Shown here: piece after piece, positions 10,595-17,874 of the stretch | How the letters are laid out: the number at the start of each line of letters is the position of its first letter | How positions within the stretch are numbered: the first letter of the stretch is position 1 | Source: an uncultured Bacteroidales bacterium | GTDB lineage: Bacteria > Bacteroidota > Bacteroidia > Bacteroidales > Paludibacteraceae | NCBI GenBank assembly: GCA_937885465.1 | Contig: CAKZZM010000094.1 | Location: 1-28,014 of the forward strand | DNA length: 28,014 bases | Direction: 5' to 3' | Notes under the pieces: generated by a model | Databases searched by the model: none | Told to the model about the DNA's origin: nothing | What the model saw: the letters and a program-made list of their open reading frames with translations, nothing else | Program-made: the position numbers and the translations under genes

Positions 10595-13500
10595 CTATTT
10601 GGTGCCCCCACCGAGGGCGATATAGAGGTCAATAAGACTGATAAGTCCGTTGTAACGGTTGGTAACATCGGCTAACTGCGCTTTGAGGTAGTTCTCCTGT
10701 GCGGTGAGGACTTCGAGATACGAAGCCTTGCCTTTCTTCATCAGCTCGCAGGTGCCGTCGTACGCCTCTTGTTGAGTGACGAGTAGGTGTTGGTAGAGGC
10801 TATCTTGCTGCTGTGCACTGCTGCAACGGAAGATAGCATCGTTCACTTCACTACCAGCCATGAGCATTGTTTCTACATAGCGGTTGGCAGCCTCCTCCTG
10901 TTGCAGTTTGGCAATTTGGAGGTTGGCTTTGAGTTTGCCGCCGGCAAAGATAGGTTGCGCCAGACCTAAGACAGCGTTCATAAGCAGTTGTCCAGGGTTA
11001 GCGACCAAGCCGCCGTCGTTGGTCCATCCAATCAGTCCTGCAAGTGACAAGGTCGGACAGAAAGCCGCCTTCGCCATGTTCGTCTGATAGAATGCCACTG
11101 CCACGTTACGTTCAGCAGCCCGCACATCGGCGCGGTTGCTCAGTTGCGCAGCGGGTATAGGTTCGATAGTCCATGTGTGGAAGGTATAACTTGTCCATGA
11201 CGAGCGGTCAATCTCATGCGGTTCTTCGTTCAAGAGGCGGCAGAAGGACAGCTCGAGACTATGTATCTGTTCGAGCAGTTGTTTGCGCTGAATCTGCACG
11301 TTGATGAGTGAGGCTTCCATCTGTCCGACGGAAGGCGAATAGGCACGACCGTTCTGCACCAAGACACGCTGCACTTCGAGGACGCGCTGCCAGATGAGTT
11401 CGGTGGAGTCGATAATCGCCGCCTCATAATCGAGTAGTTGTAGTTGGGTATATAGTCTTGCCACCGTTGCAACGAGGTTTGCGTGTGCTGCTGCAAGGTT
11501 ATCCTCTGCCTGCTCTCGAAGCACATCTGCCTGCCGTTTGCGATTGGTGAGCGTGCCTAAGCCTTCTCCGCCCCAGTTGAGTGCGAGCGGCACTTGGTAG
11601 GAGAGCACTGCGCCCGATGTACCGCTGCCGGGTGTAACTGTACCTGACACACCTACGTTGGCGGGGCTGATAGCCAGTGTGGGCAGGAAACCGAGTTTGG
11701 CTGCCCGCAGGCGTGCATCGGCTTCTTGGACGGCTAATTGACAGGAACGATAATCCACGTTGTTTGACAATGCCTTTTTAATATGTCCTTGTAGTATAGG
11801 GTCTTCTATATATGACTGCCAATCCGCTTCGCTGACGGCGATGACGAGAGAGTCTTGCCGAGGTTGCTCAGCAGGGGTGTAGTGTTTGAACACGCTGCAA
11901 GAAGAGAAAAGCACCGTACTCATAGCGAGAACGATAATTATCGGGGTGACAGACTGTTTGGGAGATTTTTTTCGGGATGCCGAAGTTTCTTCTTCAACAG
12001 GAACTGCTTCTCCTTGAAACCGTTCGTGCAGTTTTTGAAAGATGATATAGAAAGCGGGTACGACGAAGAGCAGTGCGAGTGTACCGACCGCCATACCGCC
12101 GGTCACACCGATAGCCAATGCACGGTTGCCGTTGGCACCGGCACCGCCTTCGATAATCAACGGAATCATACCGGCAATCATCGTGACAACGGTCATCAGG
12201 ATAGGACGCAGACGGTCTTCGCAGGCACTCAATGCCGCTTCCATAATACCCATTCCTTGCTTGCGTTTCTCGACGGCAAACTCGGTAATAAGGATGGCTG
12301 TTTTGGCGAGCAAACCAATCAGCATGATGACACCCGTCTGGAGGTAGATGTTGTTCTGCTGACCGCATAGGTATGAGAACAGGAACGAGCCCATGAGTCC
12401 GAAAGGTACGGAAAGAAGTACCGCGAACGGAATGAAGAATGATTCGTAAAGCGATGCCAAAATCATATAGATGAGCAAGATACAAACGAGGTAGATAAGA
12501 AGGGTGAGGTTGGAGTTGCTGTTGGCTTCCAACTCTCGGCTCATACCTCCGTACTCATAGCCATAGCCGGTAGGCAGATAGTCTTTGGCCACTTCGGCAA
12601 TGACGCGCTGCACATCGCCTTCGCTATAGCCGTTGTTCGGTTGCACCGAGCATGCGATGGACTGATAGAGGTTGAAACGCTTCTGTGTAGCAGAACCCAC
12701 GGCAGGCGTGAGGGTGACGAACTGCGCAATCGGTGCCATCTCATCGCCTACTCGGACGAAGATATTATTGAGCGAATTGGGGTCGAGACGGTACTCGGGA
12801 GCGGCACCTGCCATGACGCGATAGACCTTGCCGTACTGGTTGAAATTGCTGATGTACGCACTACCGCAGTATGCTCCGAGGGTATTGAGTACGACATCGG
12901 GCGAAATGCCAGCGCGGTCGCACTGCGTGGCATTGACATCCACCTTGTATTTGGGGAACGACTCGCTGTAGAGCGACATCGCCATCTGTACTTCGGGGTG
13001 TTTCTGCAATTCGGCAAGGAAGGTATTGACCACCTCATTGAAACGGGTCATGTCGCCACCTTGCAGGTCTTCCATCTGCAGGTCGATGGCGTTACTATTG
13101 CCATAGCCCGGAATCTGAGGCATCTGGAAGGGGATGATTTGCGCATCTTTGATGTCCTCACAGGAGAGGTAGAGTTTGTACATGACCATGTCTATGTAAT
13201 GCTCTATACCCTTGCGTTCGTCCCACGGTTTGAGCCGGACTACCAGCGTACCGTAACTGACGCCGGTACCTGACAGCAGTCCGAAGCCGGATATCTTGGC
13301 GTAACTCTCCACCTCTTCAAGCCGCAGCACATGTTCCTCTACCTCTGCCATTATCTTGTCGGTCTCAACGAGTGGCGAACCGGCAGGAGCGGTTACATCC
13401 ACGAGGATAACGCCTTGGTCTTCTTGCGGAACCAATCCCGAAGGCAGGGCACGCATCGAGAACACCATTACAATTACCGCAAGGATGAGCCATATCCATG

Positions 13501-15124
13501 CGCGATTAGGTTTTTTTATGAAGCGGGCGACACCGTTCTTGTACTTGCCCAAGATAGCGTTATAAGCAGCATCGTAGGCCTGTTTGACATACTGACTGAA
13601 AGTCTTTTTATTATTGCCTGCTTCTTCTTTTTTCGGTCGGAACAGCAGTGCCGTCAGGGCAGGACAGAGCGTCAGTGCGGAGATACAACTGAGACCCACA
13701 GAACTTGCTATCGTAATGCCGAACTGCGTGAAGAACGTGCCGCTGGTACCCGGCATGAAGGTCACGGGGATGAACACAGCCATGAAGACGAGCGTACAAC
13801 TGATTACCGCCACTGATACTTCGCTCATCGCGTCCTTGGTGGCTTTGTATGCCGAGGTATAACCCGTCTCCATCTTCGCCATCACCGCTTCGACGACCAC
13901 AATCGCATCATCGACCACCGTTCCGATGGCAAGCACAAGCGCAAAGAGTGTCAATATATTTAGGGAGAACCCTGCCACTTTCACTATTGCGAACGTACCG
14001 AGTAGCGACACAATGATAGAGATAGACGGAATGAGTGTCGCTTTGAAGTTCTGCAGGAAGAAGAACACGACTAAAATAACTAACAAGATAGCGATGATAA
14101 GGGTCTCAACCACATTATGTATCGCGGCATAGAGGAAGTCATCAGAGGTCTGTAGGACAGTGAATTCCAATCCCGAGGGCATGGTCTTTTGCAAGTCCTT
14201 GTAGATGTCGTTTATCGCCGCATTGACCTGTGTGGCGTTGGCTCCCGGGGCTTGGTTGATGATAAACGCCACGCCCGGCTTACCGTCAACACGCGAAGAG
14301 AAACTGTAACTCAGCGCACCTAACTCCACATCTGCCACGTCCCTGAGGTGCAGCACATTGCCCTGACTCGCACGAAGCACAATGTCCTCGAACTCCTCGA
14401 TAGACTGCAGACGACCCTTGTACTCAAGGTTGTATTGGTACGTGTTGCCGCTTTGTTCGCCCAAAGCACCTGTGGCAGCCACCATGTTCTGATTGCCGAT
14501 GGCGGCGAAGATGTCCTCCGGCGCTAAACCATAACGCGCCATCACATCGGGTTTCATCCAGATGCGCAGCGAATAAGTGTTACCTAACAATTGCACAGCA
14601 CCCACACCCGTCACACGCAGCAGACGCGGTTTGACGTTGATGTCAACATAGTTGGCAACAAAGTCGTTGTCGAACTTGCCATCGCGGCTGACGAGGGCGG
14701 CAATCTGCAGAATATTGTTCTGCCGTTTCTCCACCTTCACACCCACGCGCGTCACTTCCTGCGGTAGCAGTCCCAAGGCGGCAGACACACGGTTCTGCAC
14801 ATTCACCGCCGCCATGTCGGGGTCGGCGCCCTGTTTGAAATAGACATTGATGTTCACATCACCTGTGGCAGAGGCTTCCGAAGTGATATACGCCATGTTC
14901 TCCACACCGTTGACGGCTTCCTCGATAGGCATGACAACGGATTTCATCACCGTGTTGGCATCTGCGCCGGTGTACGAGGTGGAAATCATCACCGTTGGAG
15001 GCGCGATGTCAGGATATTGTTCAATTGGCAATGTTTTGAGGCATATAAAGCCAACCAAGGCAATCAGCAGCGATATACACACTGCCATCACCTTTCTATC
15101 TACGAATATATTTCCTTTTGCCAT
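10595..15124 (-). CDS. RND multidrug-type efflux permease fused to a TolC/OprM-like outer-membrane factor (1509 aa)
   Basis: Residues 1 to about 1036 are a full HAE-1 (AcrB-type) proton-driven permease. It has the N-terminal IEQYPDIAPPTV phrase, the transmembrane-4 aspartate pair D405-D406 in GTVVDDAIVVVEA, and K941 in GLLAKTAILITEF, matching AcrB D407, D408 and K940. Normal RND proteins end near 1,040 residues. Here the frame continues through a charged linker, a lysine-rich hydrophobic segment and a lipobox (FSSC, Cys1076) into an OprM-like outer-membrane channel lipoprotein with two helical-hairpin repeats, ending LIDLYIALGGGTK. The fusion joins the inner-membrane pump and the outer-membrane channel in one frame. 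The adaptor gene ends 3 nt upstream, so all three parts of a tripartite pump are present. The substrate cannot be told. Permease-channel fusions are known to me for heavy-metal (CusA-like) pumps in this phylum; for an HAE-1 pump I regard it as unusual. A mutation or sequencing error that joined two genes is the main alternative. Confidence 0.93.
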   Translation of the reverse strand: MAKGNIFVDRKVMAVCISLLIALVGFICLKTLPIEQYPDIAPPTVMISTSYTGADANTVMKSVVMPIEEAVNGVENMAYITSEASATGDVNINVYFKQGADPDMAAVNVQNRVSAALGLLPQEVTRVGVKVEKRQNNILQIAALVSRDGKFDNDFVANYVDINVKPRLLRVTGVGAVQLLGNTYSLRIWMKPDVMARYGLAPEDIFAAIGNQNMVAATGALGEQSGNTYQYNLEYKGRLQSIEEFEDIVLRASQGNVLHLRDVADVELGALSYSFSSRVDGKPGVAFIINQAPGANATQVNAAINDIYKDLQKTMPSGLEFTVLQTSDDFLYAAIHNVVETLIIAILLVILVVFFFLQNFKATLIPSISIIVSLLGTFAIVKVAGFSLNILTLFALVLAIGTVVDDAIVVVEAVMAKMETGYTSAYKATKDAMSEVSVAVISCTLVFMAVFIPVTFMPGTSGTFFTQFGITIASSVGLSCISALTLCPALTALLFRPKKEEAGNNKKTFSQYVKQAYDAAYNAILGKYKNGVARFIKKPNRAWIWLILAVIVMVFSMRALPSGLVPQEDQGVILVDVTAPAGSPLVETDKIMAEVEEHVLRLEEVESYAKISGFGLLSGTGVSYGTLVVRLKPWDERKGIEHYIDMVMYKLYLSCEDIKDAQIIPFQMPQIPGYGNSNAIDLQMEDLQGGDMTRFNEVVNTFLAELQKHPEVQMAMSLYSESFPKYKVDVNATQCDRAGISPDVVLNTLGAYCGSAYISNFNQYGKVYRVMAGAAPEYRLDPNSLNNIFVRVGDEMAPIAQFVTLTPAVGSATQKRFNLYQSIACSVQPNNGYSEGDVQRVIAEVAKDYLPTGYGYEYGGMSRELEANSNSNLTLLIYLVCILLIYMILASLYESFFIPFAVLLSVPFGLMGSFLFSYLCGQQNNIYLQTGVIMLIGLLAKTAILITEFAVEKRKQGMGIMEAALSACEDRLRPILMTVVTMIAGMIPLIIEGGAGANGNRALAIGVTGGMAVGTLALLFVVPAFYIIFQKLHERFQGEAVPVEEETSASRKKSPKQSVTPIIIVLAMSTVLFSSCSVFKHYTPAEQPRQDSLVIAVSEADWQSYIEDPILQGHIKKALSNNVDYRSCQLAVQEADARLRAAKLGFLPTLAISPANVGVSGTVTPGSGTSGAVLSYQVPLALNWGGEGLGTLTNRKRQADVLREQAEDNLAAAHANLVATVARLYTQLQLLDYEAAIIDSTELIWQRVLEVQRVLVQNGRAYSPSVGQMEASLINVQIQRKQLLEQIHSLELSFCRLLNEEPHEIDRSSWTSYTFHTWTIEPIPAAQLSNRADVRAAERNVAVAFYQTNMAKAAFCPTLSLAGLIGWTNDGGLVANPGQLLMNAVLGLAQPIFAGGKLKANLQIAKLQQEEAANRYVETMLMAGSEVNDAIFRCSSAQQQDSLYQHLLVTQQEAYDGTCELMKKGKASYLEVLTAQENYLKAQLADVTNRYNGLISLIDLYIALGGGTK
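11897..11974 (-). other. Internal lipoprotein signal sequence and lipobox between pump and channel
   Basis: Residues Arg1051 to Cys1076 of the fusion read as a standard lipoprotein signal: basic start (RKKSPK), hydrophobic core (PIIIVLAMSTVLF), lipobox FSSC. The permease C terminus should be cytoplasmic, so this helix would carry the channel domain into the periplasm. Cutting before Cys1076 by signal peptidase II would free a lipid-anchored channel. Cleavage is inferred, not shown. There is no ATG that would give this signal as a separate gene; the only Met (1068) is inside the core. Confidence 0.7.
11966..11972 (-). other. Run of seven A at the pump-channel junction (possible slippage site)
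   Basis: On the coding strand the codons are CGA AAA AAA TCT, giving an A_AAA_AAA heptamer in the frame used by slippery sites, just before the internal lipoprotein signal. Reading one base forward gives a TAA about ten codons later, which would yield a permease of ordinary length. Reading one base back gives a TGA about 30 codons later. Confidence 0.45.
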
Positions 15125-15127
15125 AGT

Positions 15128-16219
15128 TTACCAAATTACGCGGTCGTTTTCATGTACATTTGCGGCACCTTTGGCAACGATGGTCTCGCCCACTTCGGCA
15201 CCGGAGAGGATAGCGGCACGCAAGCCGTCACCTAACTCCTCAATCTCTACGATAGCACTGGTGGCAAGACTGTCAGCACCTACCTTATACACCAATGCTT
15301 TATCCTGTATGCGCACGACTGCGGTAAGCGGCACGAGCATCACATTCTCCCACTCAATAGGCATCACTACAGTGCCTTGCATGCCGGAAAACAGTTCACC
15401 TTTGGGGTTCGGGAAGGTCACATAGCACGTCACGCTACCTGTCCGCTGGTCCACCATTCCCGACAGACTGGTGATACGCCCTTTCTCGCTGTACTCGCTG
15501 CCATCCTTGAAACGGAGCGTCATCGGCGGGGCTATCTTCAGAATAGCATCCAACGAACCCACTTCGCTCACGAGTGCGTGCACTTGGCTCTCTGTCAGCG
15601 AGAAAGATGCTTCCATCTCGCTCACTCCGGCAACTCGTGTGAGCATTGTCCCTTCGGCTATCACGTCACCCACATGAGGAAGGATATTACCCACCAATCC
15701 GTCCACAGGGCTTTTGATGGTACAGAAATCAAGTTGCAACTGCGCCGTACTAACCGCTGCGCGTGCCTGCGCCACTTGTGCCTCGGCTGACTGAAGCGTA
15801 TTGAGACTGGTACGCAGCAGGTAATCGCTGATGATTCCTCGTTCAGCGAGGTCTTTGTTGCTCTCGGCTTCCAACTGCGCATTACTGAGGTTGGCAAGTG
15901 CCGTCTGCAGGTCGGCTTTCGCATGCTCGAGGTTATTCATCGCACTGCGGTTGTCAATCTCGAATAGCACATCGCCCGCTTTCACCCGCTGTCCGTCTTT
16001 CGCTTTGATGGCGTTCAGCGTACCCGTGCAACGCGAGACGATGGACACATCGCCTGTTCCTCGAATAGCGGCACTCCACGAAAGCGGAGCGGTGACCGTC
16101 TCACGGGAGAGGGTGATTGTTTCATAACTCGTGTGCTGCTCCTCAGGCATCTTCACGCAGCCCGTCAGCACCAACACTAATGCCAATACGGCATTCAATA
16201 GTACATGTTTGTTTCTCAT
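15128..16219 (-). CDS. RND efflux periplasmic adaptor lipoprotein (AcrA/MexA-like membrane fusion protein)
   Basis: This 363-residue protein starts with a lipoprotein signal (lipobox LTGC, Cys21). It has the usual adaptor layout: a first half-barrel-hybrid segment (IVSRCTGTLNAIKAKDGQRV...GDVLFEID) at about residues 60-90, an alpha-helical hairpin rich in Ala, Gln and Leu at about 95-155, the returning lipoyl half (CTIKSPVDGLVGNILPHVGD) at about 165-190, then beta-barrel and membrane-proximal domains. It joins the inner-membrane pump to the outer-membrane channel. It lies 28 nt after the HAD gene and 3 nt before the permease-channel fusion, so it is surely part of the same pump. Length is normal for the family. 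Confidence 0.95.
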   Translation of the reverse strand: MRNKHVLLNAVLALVLVLTGCVKMPEEQHTSYETITLSRETVTAPLSWSAAIRGTGDVSIVSRCTGTLNAIKAKDGQRVKAGDVLFEIDNRSAMNNLEHAKADLQTALANLSNAQLEAESNKDLAERGIISDYLLRTSLNTLQSAEAQVAQARAAVSTAQLQLDFCTIKSPVDGLVGNILPHVGDVIAEGTMLTRVAGVSEMEASFSLTESQVHALVSEVGSLDAILKIAPPMTLRFKDGSEYSEKGRITSLSGMVDQRTGSVTCYVTFPNPKGELFSGMQGTVVMPIEWENVMLVPLTAVVRIQDKALVYKVGADSLATSAIVEIEELGDGLRAAILSGAEVGETIVAKGAANVHENDRVIW

Positions 16220-16247
16220 TTTATTGTTTGTTTAATATATTCGTTTA

Positions 16248-17306
16248 CTAAAATGTGAATTCTGTTTTCTCTACGCTACCACCGTAGATGGTCTTGAAAT
16301 CATCGTGCATAGAGATGACCTGATAGCCTGCTTCGCGCCACTGCTCGCCAAGTTGGAGAGCCTTGTCGCGGTTGGCATGGTCGCGCTCGTCGTCATCGGC
16401 AATGAGCATGAAGGCAAGCGTCTTGTGCTCCGCGTTACCGAGACAGTAGTTATGCATGGCGCAGTCGCCTCCGCTGTTGCCGAACGACAGCACCGGCACT
16501 TTGCCTATCTCCTGCGCTATCTGCAGCACTTTGTTGGTCTTCAGGTTCTTGATAATCAGTTCGTCCGTGCGTATGATGTCCTCCTCTTTGCCCATGGTAT
16601 AGTTGACACCTGCCTCGGTGCCTTGTGAGGTTGATTGCAGGCGTACATCCATACCAATAACACGGTTAGGCTCAATGCCGATACTCTCCACCAAGGTGCG
16701 GCAGATGAAGCGGTCGGAGCCGGACACCACATAATAGGTGAAGCCGTTCGCCTCTAAATAGTCAAACACCTGCAGCATGGGTTTGTAGAAACTCTCGGCG
16801 TATGTCATACCTGTAAAGCCGTTAGCCGGTTGGGCGGCGTAGGCCTTGACATAGCGGTCGAACTCGGCAAGCGTCATGCCCGAATACGCCTTGGCGGCTG
16901 CATAGGCATGCTTCATGTCGAAATGATCAGGAAGTTTGGCACCGTTGCGCACAAAATCGCGTATCTCCTGCGCCGTCTCACGAACATCATCAGGTGCTGT
17001 TTTGCTGTAAGTCGTGTCGTCTAACACGCGGTACTCCAACAGGTTATACTCAAAATAGGTGGGGTACAACTCACCGATAAAAGTGCCGTCCATGTCGAAG
17101 GTGGCAATGCGGTCGCTCTCGGCAATAAAATTCGCTGAGTTGGGGTTCGTCACATCCGTCACATACTCCTGCAAAGCGGTCAGTGCCTCGCATTGGTTCC
17201 AGAGGGTGAAATAATCTTTCGGCTGCGTCGGCTCGTTGCTGCTACAACCCCAAAAAGTACCAAGTGACAAGGTACAAAGTACAAAGATATGCAAATGTTT
17301 TTTCAT
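16248..17306 (-). CDS. HAD-superfamily phosphatase, exported lipoprotein
   Basis: The 352-residue product has the HAD catalytic motifs: motif I FDMDGT with Asp71 (nucleophile) and Asp73 (acid/base), motif II VVSGSD with Ser195, and motif IV GNSGGD at 276-281 with Asp281 for Mg2+. A helical cap lies between motifs I and II, as in the phosphoserine-phosphatase-like branch. Unlike cytoplasmic relatives it has a lipoprotein signal with Cys21 in FWGC; Trp just before Gly is unusual for a lipobox. It should act outside the inner membrane as a phosphomonoesterase; the substrate is unknown. It lies 28 nt upstream of the adaptor gene. The hydrophobic core of its signal peptide is encoded by a degenerate 7-nt repeat, and its leader holds a copy of another gene's 3' end. 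Confidence 0.88.
   Translation of the reverse strand: MKKHLHIFVLCTLSLGTFWGCSSNEPTQPKDYFTLWNQCEALTALQEYVTDVTNPNSANFIAESDRIATFDMDGTFIGELYPTYFEYNLLEYRVLDDTTYSKTAPDDVRETAQEIRDFVRNGAKLPDHFDMKHAYAAAKAYSGMTLAEFDRYVKAYAAQPANGFTGMTYAESFYKPMLQVFDYLEANGFTYYVVSGSDRFICRTLVESIGIEPNRVIGMDVRLQSTSQGTEAGVNYTMGKEEDIIRTDELIIKNLKTNKVLQIAQEIGKVPVLSFGNSGGDCAMHNYCLGNAEHKTLAFMLIADDDERDHANRDKALQLGEQWREAGYQVISMHDDFKTIYGGSVEKTEFTF
17254..17288. repeat. 7-nt tandem repeat (unit about CAAAGTA) inside the HAD signal peptide
   Basis: Five degenerate 7-nt units on the plus strand (AAAGTAC, then CAAGTGA, CAAGGTA, CAAAGTA, CAAAGAT) encode on the minus strand the signal-peptide core around LCTLSLGTF. The period is clear although units vary. 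Confidence 0.65.
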
Positions 17307-17311
17307 TGTTA

Positions 17312-17360
17312 TTATTGTTTCTGCTGTTTGTTCATTCGTTTGGCGATGCCGATGGCACCT
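17312..17360 (-). repeat. Direct repeat, copy 1: duplicated 3' end of the upstream ferredoxin-like gene
   Basis: These 49 bases match 27947-27995 at 46 positions. On the minus strand they read GAIGIAKRMNKQQKQ then TAA, the same as the last 15 codons and stop of the ferredoxin-like gene with one residue changed (Pro to Gln). The TAA sits 5 nt before the HAD ATG, as expected for an original tight operon junction. The match stops abruptly at 17360, four bases from the small lipoprotein's stop codon. Confidence 0.88.
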
Positions 17361-17363
17361 CTG

Positions 17364-17867
17364 TTATTTAGCCACTATCAACGTTGGGACGAAGGGTGTG
17401 GCAACGGTGCCCTGTTGGGTGTCGTTAGCAAAGGGAAAGGCATCTGCCGCCTCAAAGAGGTTCTTGTAATGGGCCGAATAATAAACCAATTTTATCATTT
17501 GGCCATTTACGATTTGCCCATTTGAGCCACTTGGTGTCACGATATATAGGTAAAACAAGCCGTCTTGGGGTGAGGCAACGCCCAGACACTCCTCGCCACT
17601 GAAAGCGGCGAGAAGGTCTTTGTCGTTTAACTGAAAATCGGCTGCTTTGTCGGGGTACTGCGCCGCGAGGTCCACCTTGACTACGGCGGTCATGCTGCTA
17701 CTCATGTCATAGTCGGCAGGGGCAGACCAAGAAGGACTTTCCATATTACCATACAGTGTTTGGGACTGTGTCGTCGTTTGTTCAGGTTCTTTGTCCTTGT
17801 CGTTCTTGCAACCTGCGGCTAAAAGCAGCAAGCCGCAAGATGCGATTATCAATAATTTGTTTTTCAT
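17364..17867 (-). CDS. Small lipoprotein carrying a stand-alone copy of the giants' C-terminal module
   Basis: This 167-residue lipoprotein has lipobox AAGC (Cys20) followed by a charged stretch (KNDKDKEPEQ) that could serve as a surface-export signal in this phylum. After a Thr/Gln/Ser-rich spacer, residues about 55-165 follow the pattern seen twice in each giant: M-T-A-V-V-K-V strand, DLLAAF, the ECLGVA turn (93-98), an aromatic strand (FYLYIV), a further strand (IKLVYY) and a closing GTVATPF. I know no function for this module; it is probably a small beta-sandwich. The gene starts 7 nt after the stop of giant protein B, so the two are surely co-transcribed. A likely role is as a membrane-anchored partner or cap for giant B, which is inference. 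Confidence 0.85.
   Translation of the reverse strand: MKNKLLIIASCGLLLLAAGCKNDKDKEPEQTTTQSQTLYGNMESPSWSAPADYDMSSSMTAVVKVDLAAQYPDKAADFQLNDKDLLAAFSGEECLGVASPQDGLFYLYIVTPSGSNGQIVNGQMIKLVYYSAHYKNLFEAADAFPFANDTQQGTVATPFVPTLIVAK
17497..17524. repeat. 7-nt degenerate tandem repeat inside the small lipoprotein
   Basis: Four 7-nt units (ATTTGGC, CATTTAC, GATTTGC, CCATTTG on the plus strand) encode the NGQIVNGQM stretch in a loop between two predicted strands of the module. Confidence 0.5.
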
Positions 17868-17874
17868 TGTTTCG

